NCBI GenBank assembly: GCA_030620065.1
Contig: JAUXFJ010000093.1
Location: 1 to 6,392 of the forward strand
Length of the DNA: 6,392 nt
Source: Anaerolineaceae bacterium
Lineage (GTDB): Bacteria; Chloroflexota; Anaerolineae; Anaerolineales; Anaerolineaceae
Reading direction: 5' to 3'
Part shown: piece by piece, positions 1-5,852 of the stretch
Position numbering within the stretch: position 1 is the stretch's first letter
How the letters are laid out: each line of letters starts with the position of its first letter
Program-made: the position numbers and the translations under genes
The notes under the pieces: model-generated
What the model was told of the DNA's origin: nothing
The model's database searches: none
The model's input: the letters and a program-made list of their open reading frames with translations, nothing else

Positions 1-812
1 ACGACTTCCCAGTGATAAACCTGATTGGCTACAACAATGCTGGGAGCTAACGAGGATTGGCTGGATTGAGTACCAAACCACAGCGCCCCATTTTCTTCAG
101 CGACACCGATTGCGCCGACAACCATTTGTGCTGTACCGGTTAACACATCTGCACCAGCTCCAATATGGGTCTGGGCAGCCTCCGAAGCCAAAGCTACATC
201 GGAGAAAGAGCCGATCCAGTTGGTGTTCACTTGGGCATCCGCATTGGTTGCGGCAACACCTGCTGCAAAGCCATCCACATACAGTTTGGCATCCCCGGTT
301 TCGATCGGTCCAACAACGCCAATGACACCGCTATCGGACAGGAGGGCGGCCATAACGCCACTTACATAACCGCCTTCCTCTGAGCGCGCTTCATAGGCAA
401 ACACATTGGACAAGCCAAATGTGTCTATCGTTGTACCCCAGGCAAAGCTGGTCTCTGGGAAATCCGGAGCGATTTCCTGCAATGAACTGCCGTACTGCGA
501 GCCGTGAGCGATGACCAGGTCAAATCCTTGGCTGGCGTAGTCGCGGATAGCGGCAGCTGCATCATCAACCATAAACATGCCTTCCGAGTATACGATCTCG
601 AAATGTTCCGCCCCGCGTTCTGTCTGAATAGCAATCAGGGCATCATACATGCTTTGGCTAAAGGCCAGGTCGGTGATGGCGCTGGGCATGATAACAGCCA
701 CGCGGAAGAGTTCAGCTGGTTCAACAACTTCTGGTTCTTCGGCACCACCGCAGGCAGTTAAGAGCATAGCTAAGAGCAACAATATAATTATGTTTTTTTG
801 TAACTTTTTCAT
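1..812 (-). CDS. BMP-family substrate-binding lipoprotein of an ABC importer (C-terminus cut by window edge)
   Basis: Extracellular or periplasmic binding lipoprotein of the Bmp family (PnrA/TmpC/NupN-like), expected to deliver a nucleoside-type ligand to the two permeases encoded just upstream. 270 codons are open from the ATG to the left edge, with no stop. Seen directly: a short basic N-terminus (MKKLQKN), a hydrophobic stretch at residues 8-19, and a lipobox LTAC with the lipid-attachment Cys at 21, followed by a GGAEEPEVVEP linker typical of a tethered lipoprotein. Family-like segments follow: FRVAVIMP (36-43), DLAFSQSMYDAL (48-59), a GGYVSGVMAALL helix (147-158), GVVGPIETGD (165-174), DGFAAGVAA (180-188), GADVLTGTA (220-228) and QSSLAPSIVVANQVYHW near the edge. 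Full-length relatives are about 330-380 residues, so roughly 60-110 residues are missing. The start is set by AGGAAAGG 7 nt upstream and by in-frame stops shortly before it. Oddity: the usual D-x-x-F-N signature reads D-L-A-F-S. Family is confident; ligand is inferred. Confidence 0.93.
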   Translation of the reverse strand, partial: MKKLQKNIIILLLLAMLLTACGGAEEPEVVEPAELFRVAVIMPSAITDLAFSQSMYDALIAIQTERGAEHFEIVYSEGMFMVDDAAAAIRDYASQGFDLVIAHGSQYGSSLQEIAPDFPETSFAWGTTIDTFGLSNVFAYEARSEEGGYVSGVMAALLSDSGVIGVVGPIETGDAKLYVDGFAAGVAATNADAQVNTNWIGSFSDVALASEAAQTHIGAGADVLTGTAQMVVGAIGVAEENGALWFGTQSSQSSLAPSIVVANQVYHWEV

Positions 813-818
813 CTTTTT

Positions 819-827
819 TCCTTTCCT
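819..827 (-). promoter_or_regulatory. Ribosome binding site of the BMP lipoprotein gene
   Basis: On the minus strand AGGAAAGGA lies 6 nt before the ATG at 810-812. It is purine-rich but only partly complementary to the 16S rRNA tail. In-frame TAG and TAA codons occur further upstream (around 855-860), so no longer start with a normal initiation codon is available. This supports the ATG giving MKKLQKN. Confidence 0.6.
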
Positions 828-846
828 ATTAAAAAACTTGTTGTTT

Positions 847-861
847 ATGGTAATTTACTAT
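847..861. repeat. Near-perfect 15-bp palindrome in the permease-lipoprotein gap
   Basis: ATGGTAATTTACTAT reads as an inverted repeat about a central T, with one G/T mismatch at the third pair. The core is GTAA-T-TTAC. It is flanked by a second inverted pair, AAAAAAC (831-837) and GTTTTTT (862-868), that would enclose it. The loop of one base makes an RNA hairpin unlikely, so if functional it would act as a DNA operator. In such AT-rich sequence chance is a serious alternative. Confidence 0.25.
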
Positions 862-881
862 GTTTTTTATCTGCTTGTGTT

Positions 882-892
882 TCACCTCCTTA
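882..892 (-). promoter_or_regulatory. Orphan perfect Shine-Dalgarno sequence
   Basis: The minus strand reads TAAGGAGGTGA, fully complementary to the canonical 16S rRNA 3' tail, and begins 6 nt after the stop of the upstream permease. Its GGAGG core lies 72 nt before the lipoprotein ATG, far too distant for direct use. No ATG, GTG or TTG lies at the usual 5-12 nt spacing. The GTG inside the motif could open an 18-codon frame (start VKHKQIKNIV, stop near 837), but that start overlaps the site itself. Confidence 0.45.
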
Positions 893-898
893 AAGTTG

Positions 899-1831
899 CT
901 AATGACCTCTTTCAAATGGTTTGGTTAAGGCTGATGGTGGGCGCACACGTTGTACAGTCACAGTCAGCACAAAAATGGTTAATACATACGGCATCATGAC
1001 TGCAAAGTCAGAAGGAATCGGAATATTCAAAACTTGCACCCAAAGCTGTAGCGAGTTCACCATTGAAAACAATAAAGCACCGATCATCACCTTCCATGGA
1101 CGCCATCCTCCAAAATAAACTAAAGCTACAGCGATAAATCCCAAGCCACTGGTCATGTTTTGCTGGAACACATTCAGCAGGGCAATGGATAATGAAGCGC
1201 CAGCAATTGCTGACATGACCCCACCCAGCGTAACTGTAAAGTAGCGTACTTTACTGACGCTTACGCCAAGAGAATCAGCTGCTTGGGGAGACTCGCCGAC
1301 TGCTTTAATTTTTAATCCTAAGGTGGTTTTATTTAGAATAAACCATGCTACGAAGATCAAGAAATACGCGCCATATACAAGAATGTTTTGGTTGAAGAAA
1401 ATCTCTCCAATGATTGGAATATCACTCAGTCCTGGTATGTATATAGGTCGAAAACCGCTAACCGTTTCTACTGTTCCCATTAATTTTTGGAAGAGCAAAT
1501 CGCTTAACCCCAAACCAAACAAATAAAACCCGATCCCGCTAATTCCTTGTTTGGCCTGTAACGTGATGCTGACAAAAGCCATCGCAAGCCCCATCACCAA
1601 ACCAGTAACAATAGCCGCCAGCATACCCAACCACAAGTTGCCAGTAGTGAGTGAAACATAGAAGGCTGCAAAAGCACCCAACAACATTTGTCCTTCTACA
1701 CCGAGATTTAATACACCACTTCGTTGGCTAAAAGTTTCTCCAATTGCGGCATATAAATATGGTGTAGCCAGGCGTATTCCTGAAGTTAAAATGCCGACCA
1801 GAACTGCTTTAGTGAGCAGTTGTTCAATCAT
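899..1831 (-). CDS. ABC importer permease, NupQ/YufQ type (BPD_transp_2 family)
   Basis: Inner-membrane permease, 310 residues, the usual length for the second permease of BMP-linked nucleoside importers. It should pair with the permease encoded immediately upstream to form the translocation path. Seen directly: a largely hydrophobic protein with about eight or more candidate membrane segments; the family signature SQRSGVLNLGVEGQM at residues 35-49; a cytoplasmic loop KAVGESPQAADSLGV (176-190) that in relatives contacts the ATPase; then GGVMSAIAGA (203-212). The C-terminus is short and basic (RPPSALTKPFERGH). Its ATG overlaps the upstream stop as ATGA, and its Shine-Dalgarno GGAGG lies 7 nt upstream inside the preceding gene, so translation is probably coupled. 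LivM-type amino-acid permeases share the superfamily, but the NLGVEGQ motif and the neighbouring BMP lipoprotein favour nucleoside-class transport. The exact substrate is inferred. Confidence 0.93.
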   Translation of the reverse strand: MIEQLLTKAVLVGILTSGIRLATPYLYAAIGETFSQRSGVLNLGVEGQMLLGAFAAFYVSLTTGNLWLGMLAAIVTGLVMGLAMAFVSITLQAKQGISGIGFYLFGLGLSDLLFQKLMGTVETVSGFRPIYIPGLSDIPIIGEIFFNQNILVYGAYFLIFVAWFILNKTTLGLKIKAVGESPQAADSLGVSVSKVRYFTVTLGGVMSAIAGASLSIALLNVFQQNMTSGLGFIAVALVYFGGWRPWKVMIGALLFSMVNSLQLWVQVLNIPIPSDFAVMMPYVLTIFVLTVTVQRVRPPSALTKPFERGH

Positions 1832-2985
1832 GGCTCAGCCTCCGCTTCTGCTGTTTCTTTGATGCCTGGGGGCGGTTTACCTTCTCCCTGCTCCATCATT
1901 GCGTCTGTTAGGCGTTTTTGTTCTCGGTGGCGACGCCAAATCTCGCTGCTGACTACAAAAACAACTACAAGGCCATTAAGTACAGTGATTAACGCGGATG
2001 GAACTTGCACAGCTCGTTGTAATTTATTCGCCCCTACCAGCAAAGCACCAAATAAGAATGCAGCCGGGATTGTGCCCAGCGGGTGTAATTGCCCAAACAG
2101 CGCTGCTACAATTCCATTGAACCCCGCGCTTCCCGTAAACCCTGTGGCTGAACCGTCAGTGATCATGCGATGATTTACACCAAACACTTGAATAGCGCCA
2201 GCTAATCCGGCAAAAGCACCACTTAGGAATAAGGCTAATACGATTTGTCTCTTAACATCAATCCCTGCGTAGCGAGAAGCATGCGGGTTCTGACCCACAG
2301 CTCGGATCCGGTAGCCAGTCGTAGTTCGCCAGAGCAAGATATAAACTAAAATTGCTAAAACAACTGCGATTACGGTGCCAAGATGTAGGCGTGTTGGTAT
2401 TAATCGTGGCAAATCAAATGCCTTGGCTAGTCGGGCAGTCTGCGGGATTCTGGATGCCTTGGATGCCTGCACCGGATCCATCATCGGACCTTTGAGCATG
2501 AAATTCATCAACTGAACCGCAATCGCGTTCATCATTATGGTGCTCAGGATTTCATTCACGTTAAAATAGGCTTTAAGTGCTCCGGGGATTCCCCCCCAAA
2601 TCGCCCCGCCTAAAAAACCTGCCAGCATTGCCAGGGGGACCAGCAAAAGCCCCGGCCATTCTGGGAAAGCCAATCCAAGGGCGGTAGCAGCCAGGGCTCC
2701 AACAATCATTTGGCCTTCACCCCCGATATTGATCACATTGCCCCGGAAAGAAATACAGATTCCCAGACCAACTAACAATAATGGGGTTGCTTTGACGATA
2801 GTATCTGCCAGAGCGTTCCCGCTGCCGAAGGCGCCTTCAATGAGAGCGCCATAAGCTTCAAATGGGTTTGCACCCAGTATAATCAACATCAGGGCGCCAA
2901 TTGCTAACGCTGCCAGGGTAGCAAAGATCGGCAACAATGCATCAACCAGCTTTGATACCGACTGTGATTGAAGCCGCTTTTTCAT
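1828..2985 (-). CDS. ABC importer permease, NupP/YufP type (BPD_transp_2 family)
   Basis: Inner-membrane permease, 385 residues, partner of the downstream permease in a BMP-type importer. Seen directly: a basic N-terminus (MKKRLQSQ); a first membrane segment at about 15-38; the signature FRGNVINIGGEGQ (80-92); a conserved NEILSTIMMNAIAVQLMNF segment (144-162); the cytoplasmic loop RAVGQNPHASRYAGI (228-242) expected to meet the ATPase; and hydrophobic helices at roughly 204-220, 248-268, 310-330 and 335-352. The tail after 357 is cytoplasmic in character: a basic stretch (RRHREQKR), then a proline and acidic end (KPPPG, AEAEAEP). That tail also encodes the Shine-Dalgarno of the next gene. The start is supported by AAGGAAGG 7 nt upstream. 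A perfect 9-bp tandem repeat (2451-2468) gives the KAS repetition near residue 177. It begins 56 nt after the hydroxylase stop, so it may be read through from that gene or from a local promoter. Confidence 0.94.
   Translation of the reverse strand: MKKRLQSQSVSKLVDALLPIFATLAALAIGALMLIILGANPFEAYGALIEGAFGSGNALADTIVKATPLLLVGLGICISFRGNVINIGGEGQMIVGALAATALGLAFPEWPGLLLVPLAMLAGFLGGAIWGGIPGALKAYFNVNEILSTIMMNAIAVQLMNFMLKGPMMDPVQASKASRIPQTARLAKAFDLPRLIPTRLHLGTVIAVVLAILVYILLWRTTTGYRIRAVGQNPHASRYAGIDVKRQIVLALFLSGAFAGLAGAIQVFGVNHRMITDGSATGFTGSAGFNGIVAALFGQLHPLGTIPAAFLFGALLVGANKLQRAVQVPSALITVLNGLVVVFVVSSEIWRRHREQKRLTDAMMEQGEGKPPPGIKETAEAEAEP
2451..2468. repeat. Perfect 9-bp tandem duplication inside the first permease
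   Basis: TGGATGCCT occurs twice back to back. Being a multiple of three it keeps the frame and encodes overlapping Ala-Ser dipeptides (QASKAS) in a polar stretch between membrane segments (about residues 173-178). It probably arose by replication slippage. No function is implied. Confidence 0.6.
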
Positions 2986-3041
2986 TGATTGACCTTCCTT
3001 ATAATATTATCTATTATAATGTTACGAAATATTATCAATAA
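2986..3041 (-). promoter_or_regulatory. AT-rich junction with overlapping palindromes, possible promoter/operator of the transporter genes
   Basis: This 56-nt gap is far more AT-rich than the flanking genes. A perfect inverted repeat lies at 2999-3019 (arms TTATAATA and TATTATAA, 5-nt centre). A second, imperfect one lies at 3016-3035 (arms ATAATGTT and AATATTAT, 4-nt centre) and shares bases with the first, so the two could not form together. The minus-strand 9-mer GATAATATT occurs twice, 25 bp apart (3003-3011 and 3028-3036). A TATAAT (3013-3018) has TTGATA (3033-3038) upstream, but with only 14 bp between them. The end nearest the permease carries its Shine-Dalgarno AAGGAAGG (2993-3000), touching the first palindrome. 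A regulator site or leader structure is plausible but unproven. Confidence 0.35.
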
Positions 3042-5840
3042 TTATTTTTGTTTTATTGCCAATAATATCTTTTCCTGATCAATTGGAAGCTTATCAATTC
3101 TGATGCCAACAGCGTTATAGATCGCATTTGTGATCGCTGGTGTGGTGGGGATACTGATGATCTCCCCAACCCCCTTTGCCCCATAGGGACCTTCGGCGGT
3201 GGGATCCTCTACAACAATAGGGATGATCTCAGGCATGTGTGCAATCGAAGGTATCCTGTAGCGGGCAAGATGATCAGTGAAAACGTAACCATCTTCCATA
3301 ATAAATTCTTCGGTAAGGGCATTCCCAATTGCCATCATGACCCCGCCCTCGATTTGGCCGCGCAGGCCTAATGGGTTCAATGCCTTGCCCACGTCCGTTG
3401 CTGCAATCACACGTAGTATTCTATCTTCACCTGTGTGGGTATTGACAGCCACTTCGGCAGCCTGGGTAGCAAAAGAGAAGGCAAAATGCATGTTTCCGCC
3501 TTGTCCGAGCGGTTTGGTCTCAGGTGCCCAATACTCATACAGGACGAACGGTTCACACCCTTCCTGTTTCATTATTTGAACAACTTCACTCAACTGGATT
3601 TGTTGATTGCCGATCTGAACCAGGCCATCAATAAATGAAATTTGATCGGGGGGAGTATTGAATCTGTCTGCTAAAGTTTTGCTAATTGTTTCTCGCAAAG
3701 ATTGGGCTGCCAAACGAGCTGCATTGCCGGTTACATAGGATTGGCGGGATGCTGTGGTGGGGCCGCCATCTGGCGTGAGGTCTGTGTCCATCAACAATAC
3801 ATTGACCCGTTCAATCGGCACCTTGAATTCTTCTGCAATGATCATTTGCAGGACTGTTACCAAGCCCTGTCCGAGTTCAGCGGAAGAGGTGCGTACTTCT
3901 AAGTGCCCATTCTCAAAAAGCTCAACTTCTGCGCCAGCTTTATCTGGCGCGCCTCCACCTAACCCGGTATTTTTGTACGCCACTGCCAAACCCCACGATT
4001 TCAGGATGTGGGGGGAATTTGCCAATGGCTGGGGTTTAAAAGGATCGCCGGCAGACAGTTTCTGTATCTCGGCGAAAGTCCGGTCAATACATTCAATCAA
4101 CCCCACACTGTCTGTCAGGATTTGACCGGTATTCGTAACACTACCTACTTTAAAGGCATTTTTACGGCGAATATCAACCGGGTTGAGCTTCAAGGTCTCG
4201 GCCAGGGTGTCCATCATACTTTCAACCGCAAAAGCGGATTGAGTCACCCCAAAACCACGGAATGCCCCCGCAGGAGGATTGTTGGTATACATCGCGTAGC
4301 AATCTGCGCACACATTTGGGACTTCATAAGGACCAGAAGAATGGGTAGTTGCCCGGGTCATGACCTTTTCCCCTAATGAGGCAGAGGCGCCTGTGTCACC
4401 GTAGAGTTCAGTTTCCACAGCGGTCAGTGTGCCATCATTCTTGGCTCCCATCTTAACTCTTATTTGGGTTGCATGTCGTTTTGGATGAGCGATCAAACTC
4501 TCATGGCGGTCATAAAGCAGTTTTACCGGTTTATTGGTAGCATTGGCGAGGAGGGCAGCGTGGATTTGCCCGGCAATATCTTCCTTTCCGCCAAACCCGC
4601 CTCCCACCAGTTGTCCGATTACCCGCACGCGTTTTTCTTCCCACCCGAGCGCTAATGCCACTTGATCGCGATCAGCGTAAGGGATTTGGGAACCGACATA
4701 GATCTCCATGCGGTTGTCCGGTGTGGGCCGGGCGATGGTGCATTCAGGTTCTAGGAAGGCATGGTCAGTGGTGGCGGTGTGGTAAGTATGTTCAAGAATC
4801 ACATCTGCCGCTGCAAAGCCGGCATCCATATTCCCCTTACGCACCTTAATATGTTTAAGCAAATTGCCGTTTTCGTGAAGATGAGGAACATCGGGGTTAC
4901 GGGCTTGGACTGGATCGGTGATTGGGTCTAATAGCTCGTATTCTGCCTTGATTAAATCCAGAGCCTTTTGAGCGATTTCGTAAGTCTCTGCCGCAATAAT
5001 TGCAACGGCATCACCTACGTAGCGCACCCGTTCGTCAATATCGATCATTGAAGGCCAATCGTGAATAATAAGCCCATGAGTAGATTGCCCTGGAATATCT
5101 TTGGCCGTCAGTACAGCCACAACCCCTTCCAACTCTTTTGCTTTTTCTACATCCAATTGTTTTAGAAACCCATGCGGGATCAGAGACCGCTTCACAGCAG
5201 CATGCAGCATCCCGCTGAACTTCAGGTCATCAGTGAATTTGGCTTCCCCCGTGACCTTTCGAATAGAATCTGGCCGGATGTGCACATTCCCAATCACATT
5301 CAAAGGTTCGCTGGATAAAGTGACCTCCGGGGGCGGGAGGGGCTTTCCGGTCCGCATGGCGAAGGCAGCAGCCTTAACTGCCCGTACGATCGTTGGGTAA
5401 CCCCCGCATCGACAAAGGGTATCTTTGAAATGATGACGGATTTCTTCTGAGCTTGGATCAGGACTGCGCTGGATTAAAGCATAGGCCATCATGATCTGCC
5501 CAGGAGAACAAAAGCCACATTGCACAGCCCCATACCGCACAAATGCTTCTTGTATAGGATGCAATTGTGGGTCCGTCCCATTCTTTGGGGGTTCTGATAA
5601 GCCTTCAATAGTTAGAACGCTTTTTCCTTGAGCACGAACGGCGGGATAATTACATGACAGGATTGGCTCTCCATCTACGATCACTGTGCAAACGCCACAT
5701 TCGTTTTCATTGCAGCCGATTTTTGTGCCGGTAAGGCCCAGGGTCTCTCTCAATAGATCTGCCAATGATTGCCCTGGGGTAACCTCAACCGACACTTGCT
5801 TGTTGTTAATATTCAGGGAAAGAAGATTGTTTTCACCCAT
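3042..5840 (-). CDS. Xanthine dehydrogenase-family molybdenum hydroxylase, fused [2Fe-2S] and molybdopterin subunits
   Basis: Cytoplasmic hydroxylase, 932 residues, that should insert water-derived oxygen into an N-heterocycle, most likely a purine, and pass electrons to the separate FAD subunit encoded upstream. Domain order: plant-ferredoxin-type [2Fe-2S] domain (about 5-75; Cys 43, 48, 51, 63); helical [2Fe-2S] domain (about 85-160; Cys 108, 111, 143, 145, with CGFCSPG and CRCGGY); a linker; then the Ald_Xan_dh a/b-hammerhead (about 190-305) and the molybdopterin-binding region (about 320-920). Seen there: GGGFGGKED (413-421), AFRGFG (526-531), GQGL (657-660) and GAKGVGE (887-893) with the catalytic Glu at 893. 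No FAD domain lies between the halves, unlike eukaryotic XDH. Architecture resembles E. coli XdhD and D. gigas aldehyde oxidoreductase. Gln385, Glu420, Arg496 and Phe530 match bovine Gln767, Glu802, Arg880 and Phe914, favouring a purine over an aldehyde. Substrate is inferred; family is certain. Confidence 0.96.
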   Translation of the reverse strand: MGENNLLSLNINNKQVSVEVTPGQSLADLLRETLGLTGTKIGCNENECGVCTVIVDGEPILSCNYPAVRAQGKSVLTIEGLSEPPKNGTDPQLHPIQEAFVRYGAVQCGFCSPGQIMMAYALIQRSPDPSSEEIRHHFKDTLCRCGGYPTIVRAVKAAAFAMRTGKPLPPPEVTLSSEPLNVIGNVHIRPDSIRKVTGEAKFTDDLKFSGMLHAAVKRSLIPHGFLKQLDVEKAKELEGVVAVLTAKDIPGQSTHGLIIHDWPSMIDIDERVRYVGDAVAIIAAETYEIAQKALDLIKAEYELLDPITDPVQARNPDVPHLHENGNLLKHIKVRKGNMDAGFAAADVILEHTYHTATTDHAFLEPECTIARPTPDNRMEIYVGSQIPYADRDQVALALGWEEKRVRVIGQLVGGGFGGKEDIAGQIHAALLANATNKPVKLLYDRHESLIAHPKRHATQIRVKMGAKNDGTLTAVETELYGDTGASASLGEKVMTRATTHSSGPYEVPNVCADCYAMYTNNPPAGAFRGFGVTQSAFAVESMMDTLAETLKLNPVDIRRKNAFKVGSVTNTGQILTDSVGLIECIDRTFAEIQKLSAGDPFKPQPLANSPHILKSWGLAVAYKNTGLGGGAPDKAGAEVELFENGHLEVRTSSAELGQGLVTVLQMIIAEEFKVPIERVNVLLMDTDLTPDGGPTTASRQSYVTGNAARLAAQSLRETISKTLADRFNTPPDQISFIDGLVQIGNQQIQLSEVVQIMKQEGCEPFVLYEYWAPETKPLGQGGNMHFAFSFATQAAEVAVNTHTGEDRILRVIAATDVGKALNPLGLRGQIEGGVMMAIGNALTEEFIMEDGYVFTDHLARYRIPSIAHMPEIIPIVVEDPTAEGPYGAKGVGEIISIPTTPAITNAIYNAVGIRIDKLPIDQEKILLAIKQK

Positions 5841-5846
5841 GATATG

Positions 5847-5852
5847 CTCCTA
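5847..5852 (-). promoter_or_regulatory. Ribosome binding site of the hydroxylase gene, overlapping the FAD-subunit stop
   Basis: The minus strand reads TAGGAG, where TAG is the stop of the FAD subunit and AGGAG is the Shine-Dalgarno, 6 nt before the ATG at 5838-5840. This fixes the hydroxylase start and suggests that the two subunits are translated from one message with coupled, matched output. Confidence 0.8.

Noticed and set aside
831..868. AAAAAAC/GTTTTTT pair as an intrinsic terminator after the second permease
   Set aside because: The stem is nearly all A-U with a 24-nt loop, so it would be too weak. A terminator here would also cut off the lipoprotein gene.
1820..2173. 117-residue plus-strand reading frame opposite the permease
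   Set aside because: It is antisense to a well-supported membrane protein, and its composition follows from the complement of hydrophobic codons.
899..2985. Branched-chain amino-acid permeases (LivH/LivM)
   Set aside because: They belong to the same superfamily, but the NIGGEGQ and NLGVEGQ signatures and the adjoining BMP lipoprotein identify the nucleoside-type branch.
3013..3038. TTGATA and TATAAT as a firm sigma-70 promoter for the transporter genes
   Set aside because: The spacer is only 14 bp instead of about 17, and TATAAT-like words are expected by chance in such AT-rich DNA. It is kept only as part of a low-confidence regulatory region.
3754..4125. Plus-strand reading frames of about 120 residues opposite the hydroxylase (also 4008-4376)
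   Set aside because: They are antisense shadows of a strongly conserved coding region, with no Shine-Dalgarno or family features.
3042..5840. Carbon monoxide dehydrogenase (CoxL) as the identity of the large protein
   Set aside because: The active-site loop reads AFRGFG, not the AYRCSFR motif of form I CO dehydrogenase, and the purine-site Glu and Arg equivalents are present.
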